A stretch of DNA of 64,000 nucleotides from Candidatus Limiplasma pullicola (lineage in GTDB: Bacteria; Bacillota; Clostridia; Christensenellales; Aristaeellaceae), in contig DVIV01000050.1 of NCBI GenBank assembly GCA_018710985.1, forward strand, positions 36,840 to 100,839, given 5' to 3'. Shown in pieces: positions 25,170-33,414 of the stretch. Made by a program: the position numbers and the translations under genes. Below the pieces are notes generated by a model that had not been told where the DNA came from, did not search any database, and saw only the letters and a list, made by a program, of their open reading frames with translations. Positions within the stretch are counted from its first letter, which is position 1, and each line of letters begins with the position of its first letter.

Positions 25170-25955
25170 ATGTCCCCTGTGTCTCTGGCTTTTCTGGGCA
25201 CGATGTTCACCTTTCTGGCCACTGCGCTGGGAGCCGCCACGGTTTTCTTATTCAAAAAGGATATTCCGCACGGCATGCAGCGGGCCTTTCTGGGCTTCGC
25301 CGCCGGCGTGATGATCGCCGCTTCGGTGTGGTCGCTGCTGATTCCAGCCATGGAAATGGCGGAAAATGCGGGTTCGCCTGCCTGGATTCCCACAGCTGGC
25401 GGCTTCGTGCTGGGCGCAGCGTTTCTGCTCGTGCTGGACCGTCTGCTCCCCCACCTGCATCCCGGAAGCAGCGAGCCGGAGGGAATGAAAAGCTCTCTGG
25501 CGCGTACCACCATGTTGGTGCTGGCGGTTACACTGCACAACGTCCCCGAAGGGCTGGCGGTGGGCCTGGCTTTCGGGCTGGCGGGCGAAAGCAGCGCCAT
25601 GTCCCTTTCCGGCGCGTTGGCGCTTTCTCTGGGCATGGCGCTGCAAAACTTCCCCGAAGGCGCCGCGATTTCCCTCCCTTTGAAAAAAGAGGGCCTGAGC
25701 AACACGCGCAGCTTTGTCTACGGGGCGCTTAGCGGCATTGTCGAGCCCATTGCGGGCGTGCTGGGCGTGCTGGCCGCGGGCGCTGTGACCGGCATCATGC
25801 CGTGGCTTTTGGCCTTTGCCGCAGGTGCGATGATCTACGTGGTGGTGGAAGAACTGATCCCTGAAGCCAATCTGGGCGAGCACAGCCATACCGGGACGTT
25901 AAGCGTGATGCTGGGCTTTCTTGTGATGATGGTGCTGGATGTGGCTCTGGGCTAA
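25170..25955 (+). CDS. ZIP-family divalent metal transporter (ZupT/GufA-type)
   Basis: 261 residues with about eight membrane helices. The metal-binding motifs are H-N-V-P-E-G (about residues 124-129) in helix 4 and N-F-P-E-G (about 159-163) in helix 5, both diagnostic. The ZIP fold imports Zn, Fe or Mn into the cytoplasm. A short loop with H-L-H (about residue 94) is the cytoplasmic metal-rich segment. AAGGAGG precedes the ATG, and a perfect palindrome overlaps its leader. It is convergent with the XRE-S24 gene only three bases after the stop, with no room for a terminator between them. Confidence 0.94.
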   Translation: MSPVSLAFLGTMFTFLATALGAATVFLFKKDIPHGMQRAFLGFAAGVMIAASVWSLLIPAMEMAENAGSPAWIPTAGGFVLGAAFLLVLDRLLPHLHPGSSEPEGMKSSLARTTMLVLAVTLHNVPEGLAVGLAFGLAGESSAMSLSGALALSLGMALQNFPEGAAISLPLKKEGLSNTRSFVYGALSGIVEPIAGVLGVLAAGAVTGIMPWLLAFAAGAMIYVVVEELIPEANLGEHSHTGTLSVMLGFLVMMVLDVALG

Positions 25956-25958
25956 ATA

Positions 25959-26693
25959 TCAGATGGAAAACTCTACCTTCACCACCCGCCCCAGGAAGCT
26001 TACATCCGGCAGGGAACAGGTTTCCGCAGCGTATTCGCGGTCGTAGCTTTGCAGAAGCACGCTCAGCGCGTCGAGCTTCTTGACCTTGCGTAGATAGCGG
26101 TGCTGGTTATGCTCTACCAGCATCACCGCCCCGTCGATGGGACTGCCGGAAGGAACGATCAGGCACAGGTCGTCGCGCAGGATGCGAAAGCCGCGCATGC
26201 TGTCATCCGGAGCCACGAGATAAAAGACCTTGTCCGGTGCGGCTCCCTCGATGCGGCCGTCCATCACGGGTAGCAGGCGATGATCCACCTCTTTGAGCAC
26301 GGCGTTGTACACCGGCACACGCTTGAGTACGCTGGTCAGCGCATCCAGCCATACGCCGCCGGATACCGGCTTGTCGCTCTGATAGACGGCTTCGCTCTCG
26401 GCAGGTTTCTCCGCCTGGCGCTGCTGCTGCGCCGGCCGGGGCGCGGGCTTGGGCGCGACGGTTTCCAGATCAACCGTCGCGGCGATGTCGTCTAGGGAAA
26501 AGCCTTCCTCGTTATGTTCCTTCAATCCGATTTTTTTAAGGATGCGCCGCGCCTGATCGTCGGCGATGATGCGCCGGCCTTCCTCCACATCCTTGAGATA
26601 CCCCTCGCTGACGCCGCCGATTTTGGCGACCTGCTTCAGCGTCATGTTTCTGCGCAGGCGTTCGGTGCGCAGCAAATCTCCCAAACGGCTCAT
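25959..26693 (-). CDS. XRE regulator with S24/LexA-like C-terminal domain
   Basis: 244 residues from the ATG at 26693 (AAAGGAG upstream). The N-terminal HTH (about 3-58; T-L-K-Q-V-A-K-I-G-G-V-S-E-G-Y-L) is followed by a Pro/Gln-rich linker (about 80-105) and a C-terminal S24-type fold. That fold has the Ser motif D-D-S-M-R-G-F-R-I, L-R-D-D-L-C-L-I-V, D-G-A-V-M-L-V and R-K-V-K-K. The expected catalytic Ser is present. The Lys position (L-S-V-L-L-Q-S-Y-D region) is uncertain, so self-cleavage cannot be claimed. It is divergent from the M29-type peptidase gene. There is no prophage nearby, so it looks like a chromosomal regulator. Confidence 0.8.
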   Translation of the reverse strand: MSRLGDLLRTERLRRNMTLKQVAKIGGVSEGYLKDVEEGRRIIADDQARRILKKIGLKEHNEEGFSLDDIAATVDLETVAPKPAPRPAQQQRQAEKPAESEAVYQSDKPVSGGVWLDALTSVLKRVPVYNAVLKEVDHRLLPVMDGRIEGAAPDKVFYLVAPDDSMRGFRILRDDLCLIVPSGSPIDGAVMLVEHNQHRYLRKVKKLDALSVLLQSYDREYAAETCSLPDVSFLGRVVKVEFSI

Positions 26694-26777
26694 AGACCAG
26701 ATGCTCCTTTCCGTCCGGCATCCATTATAGCACGGCATGCGGCGTTTGAACAGAATCAAACGCCGCTTTTCTTCTTC

Positions 26778-26806
26778 TTGAAAGGTCTGTCGGTCCGCCG
26801 TATAAT
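26778..26806 (+). promoter_or_regulatory. Promoter of the M29-type peptidase gene
   Basis: TTGAAA (26778-26783), 17-base spacer, TATAAT (26801-26806), 35 bases before the ATG at 26841. Confidence 0.85.
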
Positions 26807-26840
26807 AGAGAAAGATCAAGCCAAATGGGAGGATTCAGCC

Positions 26841-27809
26841 ATGTACGATTTACGGATGAGCCGGGGCGCATCCACGGTTGTGAATACATGTGCAGGCGTT
26901 CAGCCGGGAGAGCAGGCGCTTATCATCGCGGAGCATTCCAAAACGGGCATTGCGGAGAGCCTGGCCGCCGCCGTATATGCCGCGGGGGCTGAGGCGACCA
27001 TCGTGCTGATGACCCCGCGCGAACTGGACGGACAGGAGCCGCCCGCTGCCATCGCAGCAGCCATGCGCGCCTCGGATGTGTTCCTCTGTGCGGTCAGCCG
27101 CTCCATCACCCATACGCACGCGGTAAAGGAGGCAACGGCAGCGGGAGCCCGTGGGCTGGTGCTGACCCAGTTTACCGACGAAATGCTGGTTCGCGGCGGC
27201 ATCCGGGCGGATTTCCGCGCCATTGCTCCGCGCTGCCGCGCCATGGCCGCCGCGCTGGCGGGGAGCGATTGCGTTACCCTGACAACGCCGCAGGGCACCG
27301 ATCTTTCCTTCAGCGCGAAAGGACGCAGGGGCAACGCGCTCTACGGCGTGGTGGAAAAGGGACAGTTCTCCACCATTCCCACGATTGAGGCCAACGTCTC
27401 TCCGCTGGAGGGAACGGCCAACGGGCGCATCGTGGCGGACGCGAGCGTGCCCTACCTTGGCATCGGCGTTTTGAAGGAGCCGGTCCGCTGCGAAGTCAGA
27501 AACGGCTTCATCGTGTCCATGACGGGCGGAGAGCAGGCGCGTCTCCTGCAAAACGACCTGCTTTCCCGAAATGACCCCAACGTATTCAACATCGCGGAGC
27601 TGGGCGTGGGTATGAATCCGTGCTGCTCGTTTATGGGCTTCATGCTTGAGGACGAGGGCGTGGAGGGCTCGGTCCACATCGGCATCGGAACCAGCATCAC
27701 ACTGGGCGGCTCAGTCAAGGCCGCGTGCCATTACGACCTGATCATGACCGGCGCCACGCTGGCGGCGGACGGTCAGACGCTGATCGAAAACGGGCGGCTA
27801 TGCCTGTAA
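26841..27809 (+). CDS. M29 aminopeptidase / NicX-like family protein
   Basis: 322 residues. The ATG at 26841 follows GGGAGG and a consensus promoter; a longer frame upstream from 26514 crosses the divergent regulator and is rejected. The pattern fits the AmpS/NicX (COG2309) group: an N-terminal alpha/beta part with repeated A-A-A-V-Y-A-A-G-A-E and a C-terminal beta-rich part. The latter carries the candidate metal ligands E-A-N-V-S-P-L-E-G-T-A-N-G, A-E-L-G-V-G, G-S-V-H-I-G-I-G and the terminal H-Y-D-L-I-M. At 322 residues it is shorter than true aminopeptidase T (about 400). The reaction is therefore uncertain: peptidase or ring-cleaving dioxygenase-like. Confidence 0.78.
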   Translation: MYDLRMSRGASTVVNTCAGVQPGEQALIIAEHSKTGIAESLAAAVYAAGAEATIVLMTPRELDGQEPPAAIAAAMRASDVFLCAVSRSITHTHAVKEATAAGARGLVLTQFTDEMLVRGGIRADFRAIAPRCRAMAAALAGSDCVTLTTPQGTDLSFSAKGRRGNALYGVVEKGQFSTIPTIEANVSPLEGTANGRIVADASVPYLGIGVLKEPVRCEVRNGFIVSMTGGEQARLLQNDLLSRNDPNVFNIAELGVGMNPCCSFMGFMLEDEGVEGSVHIGIGTSITLGGSVKAACHYDLIMTGATLAADGQTLIENGRLCL

Positions 27810-27866
27810 GCCGCTGTATTCGAAGCAGCCGTTGAATCCCGCGTGTCCCATCCGGGTTGAACACGC

Positions 27867-27904
27867 GCAAAAAGAGCCCATCCTGAAGGATAGGCTCTTT
27901 TTGC
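27867..27904. terminator. Bidirectional terminator
   Basis: Near-perfect 17-base stem with GAA loop region, bordered by A-run and T-run, between the convergent peptidase and GGGtGRT genes. Confidence 0.9.
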
Positions 27905-27914
27905 ATGCGGATAT

Positions 27915-28913
27915 TTACTTGCTGACTTCCTCGATGGCAACGGCCACAGCCACGGTCGCGCCGACCATGGGGTTGTTGCCCATGCCGATGAGGCCCATCA
28001 TCTCCACGTGCGCAGGTACGGAGGAGGAGCCGGCGAACTGCGCATCGGAGTGCATGCGGCCCATGGTGTCGGTCATGCCATAGCTGGCGGGGCCGGCGGC
28101 CATGTTGTCGGGATGCAGGGTGCGGCCGGTGCCGCCGCCGGAGGCCACGGAGAAGTACTTCTTGCCGTTCTCGACAGCCCACTTCTTGTATGTGCCAGCC
28201 ACGGGATGCTGGAAGCGGGTGGGGTTGGTGCTGTTACCGGTGATGGACACATCGACGTCCTCCAGGCGCATGATGGCCACACCCTCGGTTACGTCATCGC
28301 AGCCATAGCAGCGGACCTTGGCCTTCTCGCCGTCGGAGTAGGCGGTTTCCTTGACGATCTTGACCTCGCCGGTCTTGTAGTCCATCTGGGTCTGCACGTA
28401 GGTGAAGCCGTTGATGCGGCTGATGATGTAGGCCGCGTCCTTGCCCAGGCCGTTGAGGATCACGCGCAGGGGCTCCTTGCGCACCTTGTTGGCGGTGCGG
28501 GCGATGCCGATGGCGCCCTCGGCGGCGGCGAAGCTCTCATGGCCGGCCAAGAAGGCGAAGCACTTGGTTTTTTCGCTCAGCAGCATGGCGCCCAGGTTGC
28601 CATGTCCCAGGCCCACGGCGCGCTGATCGGCCACGGAGCCGGGGATGCAGAATGCCTGCAGGCCCTCGCCGATGGCGGTAGCAGCCTCGGCAGCGGTCTT
28701 GCAGCCCTTCTTGAGGGCGATGGCGGCGCCCAGCGTATAGGCCCACACAGCATTTTCAAAAGCGATGGGCTGCACGCCACGCACGATGCCGTCCACATCG
28801 ACGCCCTTGTCCTTTACAAACTGCGCCATCGAATCCAGATCGGTGAAGCCGTACTGCTTGAGGACGCCCTCAATCTTGCCGATTCTTCTTTCGTATCCTT
28901 CAAAAGTAGCCAT
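27915..28913 (-). CDS. GGGtGRT family protein
   Basis: 332 residues; the ATG at 28913 follows AGAGGTGAG, and the GTG two codons earlier is less likely. The name-giving motif G-G-G-T-G-R-T-L-H-P is present (about residues 268-277). Other conserved blocks are F-E-G-Y-E-R-R-I near the start, G-H-G-N-L-G-A-M-L-L, A-G-H-E-S-F-A-A-A-E-G and G-M-G-N-N-P-M-V-G. Function is unknown. The gene follows the NifU-like scaffold gene by 27 bases, an association I know from other anaerobic Clostridia, which suggests a role with Fe-S or metal chemistry. Cysteines are few (R-C-Y-G-C-D-D being the notable pair), so cluster binding in the protein itself is only possible. Confidence 0.92.
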   Translation of the reverse strand: MATFEGYERRIGKIEGVLKQYGFTDLDSMAQFVKDKGVDVDGIVRGVQPIAFENAVWAYTLGAAIALKKGCKTAAEAATAIGEGLQAFCIPGSVADQRAVGLGHGNLGAMLLSEKTKCFAFLAGHESFAAAEGAIGIARTANKVRKEPLRVILNGLGKDAAYIISRINGFTYVQTQMDYKTGEVKIVKETAYSDGEKAKVRCYGCDDVTEGVAIMRLEDVDVSITGNSTNPTRFQHPVAGTYKKWAVENGKKYFSVASGGGTGRTLHPDNMAAGPASYGMTDTMGRMHSDAQFAGSSSVPAHVEMMGLIGMGNNPMVGATVAVAVAIEEVSK

Positions 28914-28940
28914 TTTCACTCACCTCTTAACAAATTCGGA

Positions 28941-29633
28941 TTACTGATGACGGGGGTCGATGTACTCGGCAGCCTCGGCGAAACGGCCGTAGGTGCCGAC
29001 GTTCTTTTCGTAGGCTTCCTTGGGATCGACGCCCTTCTTGATGGCTTCCATCATCTTGCCCAGGTGCACGAACTGGTAGCCGATGACCTCATGGTCCTTG
29101 TCCAGGGCCAGCTTGAGCACATAGCCCTCGGCCATCTCCAGGTAACGCACGCCCTTTTTGAGGGTGCCGTACATGGTGCCGACCTGGCTGCGCAGGCCCT
29201 TGCCCAAGTCCTCCAGGCCCGCGCCGATGACCAGGCCGCCCTCGCTGAAGGCGCTCTGGGTACGGCCGTAGGCGATCTGCAGGAACAGCTCGCGCATGGC
29301 GGTATTGATGGCGTCACAAACCAGGTCGGTATTGAGGGCCTCCAGCACGGTCTTTCCGGGCAGGATCTCGGCGGCCATGGCGGCAGAGTGCGTCATGCCG
29401 CTGCAGCCGATGGTCTCCACCAGCGCTTCCTGGATGATGCCTTCCTTAACGTTGAGGGTCAGCTTGCAGGTGCCCTGCTGGGGAGCGCACCAGCCAATGC
29501 CGTGCGTCAGGCCGCTGATATCCTTGATCTCGCGGCTCTGCACCCACTTGCCCTCTTCGGGGATGGGAGCGGGGCCATGGTTGGGGCCCTTTTTGACGCA
29601 TACCATTTCCTCGACTTCTCTTGAATATTGCAT
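28941..29633 (-). CDS. NifU/IscU-like iron-sulfur scaffold protein, partner of GGGtGRT
   Basis: 230 residues from the ATG at 29633 (AGGAGG upstream). The first ~130 residues resemble the IscU/NifU N-terminal fold, with W-C-A-P-Q-Q-G, I-G-C-S-G-M-T-H-S and N-T-D-L-V-C-D-A. These give three cysteines at spacings like the cluster ligands of scaffold proteins. The remaining ~100 residues form a C-terminal extension not found in IscU (G-R-T-Q-S-A-F, Y-L-E-M-A-E-G-Y-V-L, Y-G-R-F-A-E-A-A-E-Y). It is the first gene of a two-gene operon with the GGGtGRT gene. Upstream lie a small RNA-like leader and a perfect promoter. Confidence 0.85.
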   Translation of the reverse strand: MQYSREVEEMVCVKKGPNHGPAPIPEEGKWVQSREIKDISGLTHGIGWCAPQQGTCKLTLNVKEGIIQEALVETIGCSGMTHSAAMAAEILPGKTVLEALNTDLVCDAINTAMRELFLQIAYGRTQSAFSEGGLVIGAGLEDLGKGLRSQVGTMYGTLKKGVRYLEMAEGYVLKLALDKDHEVIGYQFVHLGKMMEAIKKGVDPKEAYEKNVGTYGRFAEAAEYIDPRHQ

Positions 29634-29770
29634 TGATTGTATCCTCCTGTTCCAACATAGTGTGTGATGCGGACACATACAAGTATAGTATAGCACATCT
29701 TTTCCTTTGTAAAAAGTGGTTGCGCAAAAATTTGATGGGTTTTTGTCATTTCAGCTCTTGCGTTCAGGAC

Positions 29771-29899
29771 AAAACAAAAGGCCCCGCCCCTTGTAGGGGC
29801 CGGGCCTCTTGCTTGTTGGAGGGGGTGAGGGGACTCACCCAATGGTCCTGTCTGCAAGGATCGGCTACTTCCCGGCAGATGGTTAGTATTTTCTAACCA
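29771..29899 (-). ncRNA. Candidate small RNA or structured leader upstream of the NifU-like gene
   Basis: A perfect consensus promoter (29905-29933) points into a ~130-base non-coding stretch that ends in a strong terminator. The terminator stem is 29779-29791 with 29795-29807, then CTTTTGTTTT on the minus strand. Between them is a perfect seven-base hairpin GGGTGAG/CTCACCC (29823-29840) and a weaker one near 29849-29867. It matches none of the RNA families I can recall: not T-box, SRP RNA or 6S. It could be an independent small RNA or a terminating leader of the NifU-like/GGGtGRT operon 137 bases further on. It also receives any read-through from the M56 gene. Confidence 0.6.
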
Positions 29900-29904
29900 T
29901 CTGC
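29875..29904. repeat. 30-base perfect palindrome at the transcription start
   Basis: Twelve-base perfect arms GCAGATGGTTAG and CTAACCATCTGC with a six-base spacer, beginning directly after the -10 box and spanning the expected start point. That position suits a repressor operator; if transcribed, a shorter hairpin would form. Confidence 0.6.
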
Positions 29905-29933
29905 ATTATAACCAATATCTCTTGAGCTGTCAA
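29905..29933 (-). promoter_or_regulatory. Perfect sigma-A promoter of the small RNA/leader
   Basis: TTGACA (29933-29928), 17-base spacer, TATAAT (29910-29905): exact consensus in both boxes. Confidence 0.9.
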
Positions 29934-29963
29934 CCCCGAAAGACACTCTTTCCGGAAAGTTTT

Positions 29964-32207
29964 TTACTGGGGGTCAAAGCGCATGAGCGTCGCATCACGC
30001 CAGCTGCAAAGCGCGTCGCTCCACTGGCTTTCCGGCCCGTAGTAGGCTTCGAAGGTGGCCTGAATGGTCTGAGCCACGCTGAGCCGCCCCGCACGGATAT
30101 CCGCCTTCTTTTCATCCGTAAAAGGGATTTCATAGCGGTAATCAATGGCATTGCGAACAAAGGCATCCCGGTCCTCCGCCTGCCAGCGCACGAACCAGCC
30201 TTCTTCCTCCACGCGGTACCACAGGAGGCGGATGCCCTCCTCTTTTGCGTGAGAGCCCAGCCGGGAGGTAAAGGGGGTTCTTGCTTCATCAAAGGGCATC
30301 ATGACATAGTTCCATTCGGGATAAGCCGCATCATGGAAAATCAGAAACATCGTTGCATCCTGTTCCATGGCCGCGTATACAAAGCGGTCTGCGTCCGCAA
30401 AAGAATAGCCAAACGTGCCCACGAGGACTTCACAGGCCTGATTTGCAAGTTCCTTCATTTCCGGGTCAAGTTCCGCCAGTGGCCGGAAATCCGCCTCAAC
30501 GCCCTGTGCGCCTTCCAGCGCGCGGTCCAGCAGCGTTTCCCGGAGGACCTCCCATGCCGCGTTGCTTGCCTGGATGCGCTCCACATCTTCCTCCCCCACG
30601 TTCCTCCGGCTCAGTTGAAATACCCGCATTTGTGGGGACATCTGAATCGACAGCGTTCCCTCGCACCCGGACTGAGCCATGGTGTAGCTCAGGGTCACGC
30701 AGCGCTCCCCTCCCCGCCAGGCATCTCCAGCGATGGCGAGGGTGTCAAACCCTTCTCCCAGGACCTGATCCGCGAAGCGATGTGCAAAGTCAAAAATGAT
30801 GGCGCTGTACTCGTCATCGCTGGTGTAGGAGGGATTGGCGGGGGTTTTGTTCCGATTGAGCGCACCGGTAGCTGCCATGTCCTCGACTTCCCAGATTCGG
30901 CCCTCCGTGTCAAAGCCGAGCGTAAACAGCCCGCCTTCTTCCCCTTGCGGCGGCCAGACATGCACATGCCACATCCCCGCTTCTTCTCCCTCCAGTACCT
31001 GCCACTCCAGCTCATCAAGACGGTAGGAGTCCGCATTTAGCCATGAAGCGGAGGAAAGGAGCTCCTTTGCATAGGTTTCGGCCTCCTGCGGCGTAGTGAC
31101 GGCGCGCCTTTCCAACGCCGGTCCCTCCCATTGGGGAATCACCGGTTCGGCAAGAGGCTGATGTAGCTCCGACGTGGCAAAAGCAAACAGCGTCCCCGCA
31201 CAGGAGACTGCAAGCGCTGCGGCGCACAGCCACCGCAGCGCTGCCCGGCCGTCCACAATGGCCCGGACGCGGCGTTTGATGTGTCTGCCCTTCATGGTCA
31301 TGCCCGTAGCCAGCACAACCGTTTCCGGGGCACAGCGCCGCGCGGCATTCTGGGCCAGCGCGCTGGCATACCGGATACGCTCCTCATCGTTCATGGGCCG
31401 AATGACGCGCTCGTCGCAGGCCATCTCCTGATCGCTTCGGGACAGCCTCGCGGCCAGCCACACCAGCGGATTGAACCAGTGAATCACGCAGCACAGGTTG
31501 CGCACAAGTCCCCACCACGGATCTCCAGCCTTCTTATGGCACAGCTCATGCGTGAGCACCGCAAGAAAGTCCTCGTCTTTGAGCAGGAGAGGCAGCGCGA
31601 TGTAGGGCCTGAAGACCCCTACCAGACAGGCGCTTGGCAATGGGTCGACCCAATAGACAGGCAGAGGCCGAACCCCGCGCCGTTTGCACAGCTCCCGATA
31701 GCGCGCGAGCCTTTCGCCGCCAAGCGCCTCTACTCGCCCACGCCGCAGCGCAAGCAGAAAACGCATGTTCCGCCACGTCATCCACCCCGCCACAGCCAGC
31801 GCCCCGGCGGCATAGGCAGCCAGAAGCCGCTCCGCCATGCGCCCGTTGCGGATGTCCGTGCGAGCGGCCCACAGGTCATCCGCAAGCCCTGCTGCCTCCG
31901 TTCCGCCCTGTGCCTCGACCGTCATGGCGAGCTCCACGACCGCGTCTGCGCTGCGTACCCGCACCTGCTCTGCGATCGGCCTCACACCGAAGTCTTCCGA
32001 AAAGGCGGGACGCAGCTCGTTCATCATGGGATTGGGCAAAGAGACAGGGAACAGCAGGCGCAGCGCTACCAGCAGCCAAGCAAAGCAAAGGAGACGGCTG
32101 GTGAGTTTGGAGCGCAAAAAGCGCCGAACCGGCAGCATGAGCAGAATCATGACGCTGCCGGCCAGCGTTGCCTCGATCAGAAAGTTGAATACTGTTGCGG
32201 TCCGCAT
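29964..32207 (-). CDS. M56-family (BlaR1/MecR1-like) membrane metallopeptidase
   Basis: 747 residues. Helices lie near the N-terminus (about 8-27 and 38-58), around residue 130-150, and at about 335-355. Between the third and fourth is the M56 protease domain with H-E-L-C-H (zinc HExxH, about residue 220) and D-Q-E-M-A-C-D-E (third ligand region). The C-terminal ~390 residues are outside the membrane. They do not show the penicillin-binding S-x-x-K of BlaR1, so the signal is unknown. M56 sensors normally sit with a BlaI/MecI repressor, and none is adjacent here. Its promoter overlaps a BlaI-operator-like sequence. ATG start with AGAGGTG upstream. Confidence 0.85.
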   Translation of the reverse strand: MRTATVFNFLIEATLAGSVMILLMLPVRRFLRSKLTSRLLCFAWLLVALRLLFPVSLPNPMMNELRPAFSEDFGVRPIAEQVRVRSADAVVELAMTVEAQGGTEAAGLADDLWAARTDIRNGRMAERLLAAYAAGALAVAGWMTWRNMRFLLALRRGRVEALGGERLARYRELCKRRGVRPLPVYWVDPLPSACLVGVFRPYIALPLLLKDEDFLAVLTHELCHKKAGDPWWGLVRNLCCVIHWFNPLVWLAARLSRSDQEMACDERVIRPMNDEERIRYASALAQNAARRCAPETVVLATGMTMKGRHIKRRVRAIVDGRAALRWLCAAALAVSCAGTLFAFATSELHQPLAEPVIPQWEGPALERRAVTTPQEAETYAKELLSSASWLNADSYRLDELEWQVLEGEEAGMWHVHVWPPQGEEGGLFTLGFDTEGRIWEVEDMAATGALNRNKTPANPSYTSDDEYSAIIFDFAHRFADQVLGEGFDTLAIAGDAWRGGERCVTLSYTMAQSGCEGTLSIQMSPQMRVFQLSRRNVGEEDVERIQASNAAWEVLRETLLDRALEGAQGVEADFRPLAELDPEMKELANQACEVLVGTFGYSFADADRFVYAAMEQDATMFLIFHDAAYPEWNYVMMPFDEARTPFTSRLGSHAKEEGIRLLWYRVEEEGWFVRWQAEDRDAFVRNAIDYRYEIPFTDEKKADIRAGRLSVAQTIQATFEAYYGPESQWSDALCSWRDATLMRFDPQ

Positions 32208-32287
32208 GGATTCACCTCTTTTTGAAATAGGGATCGCTTTCCTGTTCCGGTTTCAACTCCGCGTTTGTATTACCTGTGTCTACCCGC

Positions 32288-32316
32288 ATTGTAGCAGAGA
32301 GTTGTACATTTGTCAA
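32288..32316 (-). promoter_or_regulatory. Promoter of the M56 gene with BlaI-like operator
   Basis: TTGACA (32316-32311), 17-base spacer, TACAAT (32293-32288). The -35 box runs into GACAAATGTA, one base away from the TACAaatGTA core bound by BlaI/MecI repressors, so a BlaI-type protein from elsewhere could act here. Confidence 0.75.
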
Positions 32317-32373
32317 CCTTGCTATAAAAAGAAATCGCGTGCGCTTTCCAGGCGCACGCGGAACAGATATCGC

Positions 32374-33402
32374 TTATTTTTCCAAAGAATCGTCTTGCCC
32401 CCCGGCGGCGCGCAGGTCATCGGCTGTCAGCAGCATCAGCGTTTCGCGGGTGACCTGCGGCTCCCGCGCCAGGCGGTTGGCCTGAGCGCTCACCGCGCGT
32501 TCAAACAGGTTGCGCGCCCCGCGCGCGTTGCCAAATCCCTTGGGGTCCGCGCTTCCCCGCTGCAGAAGGTCCAGCAGGGGCTGATGCGCGTCATCCGCCA
32601 GCCTGTACCCGCTGCTCTGGCAGCGCATTTCAAAGATGTCCGCCAGCTCCTGCGCCGTATAATCCGGGAAATGCAGGAACCGGTTGAACCGGCTTTCCAG
32701 TCCGGGATTGGAATGAATGAAACGCTCCATGGGCTCCGTGTACCCCGCTACGATAACCACCAGGTCCTCGCGGTGGTCCTCCATGGCCTTGAGCAGCGTA
32801 TCGACGGCCTCCTGGCCGTAGTCGCTTCCGCCCCGGTCGGTCAGGGCATACGCCTCATCGATGAACAGCACGCCGCCCATCGCTTTCTGGATAACCTCTC
32901 CGGTCTTGATCGCGGTTTGTCCCACATACCCGGCTACAAGGCCGCCGCGGTCCACCTCGACCAGCTGTCCCTTGGACAGGATGCCCAGGCACCGGTACAC
33001 GCGCGCCATCAGGCGGGCGATCATCGTTTTGCCGGTGCCGGGATTGCCCGAAAACACCATGTGCAGCGACAGGTCGCTCACAGGAAGGGCATTTTGCCTG
33101 CGCAGTTTCTGCACCGACACCAGATTGATCAGGCTTTCAACCTCGCGTTTGACAGCGGTTAGGCCGATGTAGCCTTCCAGCTCCCGCCGCAAATCCTCCA
33201 GCGTTTCAGCGGGCGGCGTCTGCGACAGACCTTCGTCTTTGCCCGCAGCCGTTTCCGGCTGCGGGGCAGCGGACGGGGCAGGCGGCGCAGCCTGGCCGCT
33301 CCACAGATCATCCGCGATGCGGCGCAGGTTGCTGCGCGTCATCTGGCTGATCACATCCATCTGCAGCCGGATGATCTCATCCTTTCGGTCCAACGGTGTC
33401 AT
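32374..33402 (-). CDS. AAA+ ATPase of the CbbX/SpoVK type
   Basis: 342 residues. A variable, Pro/Ala-rich N-terminus (about 1-75) precedes a single AAA+ module. It has Y-I-G-L-T-A-V-K-R-E-V entry motif, Walker A G-N-P-G-T-G-K-T (about 118-125), Walker B V-L-F-I-D-E-A-Y-A-L, sensor 1 region V-I-V-A-G-Y, Arg finger region P-G-L-E-S-R-F, and sensor 2 G-N-A-R-G-A-R. Relatives include the Rubisco activase CbbX and stage V sporulation protein K. It is the third gene of an operon after two exported or membrane proteins, 12 bases from the previous stop. The ATG at 33402 has only a close AGAGG; a TTG three codons on has better spacing. Confidence 0.88.
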   Translation of the reverse strand: MTPLDRKDEIIRLQMDVISQMTRSNLRRIADDLWSGQAAPPAPSAAPQPETAAGKDEGLSQTPPAETLEDLRRELEGYIGLTAVKREVESLINLVSVQKLRRQNALPVSDLSLHMVFSGNPGTGKTMIARLMARVYRCLGILSKGQLVEVDRGGLVAGYVGQTAIKTGEVIQKAMGGVLFIDEAYALTDRGGSDYGQEAVDTLLKAMEDHREDLVVIVAGYTEPMERFIHSNPGLESRFNRFLHFPDYTAQELADIFEMRCQSSGYRLADDAHQPLLDLLQRGSADPKGFGNARGARNLFERAVSAQANRLAREPQVTRETLMLLTADDLRAAGGQDDSLEK

Positions 33403-33414
33403 TCCTCTCTGCGG

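Noticed and set aside
28008..29624. 538-residue plus-strand open frame opposite the GGGtGRT and NifU-like genes
   Set aside because: Low-complexity Gly/Ala/His translation, antisense to two well-supported genes, no ribosome-binding site.
29771..29899. Assignment of the non-coding stretch as SRP RNA, T-box or cobalamin riboswitch
   Set aside because: It lacks the GGAAGGAAGCAGC-type SRP loop, the T-box core sequence and the cobalamin-box elements.
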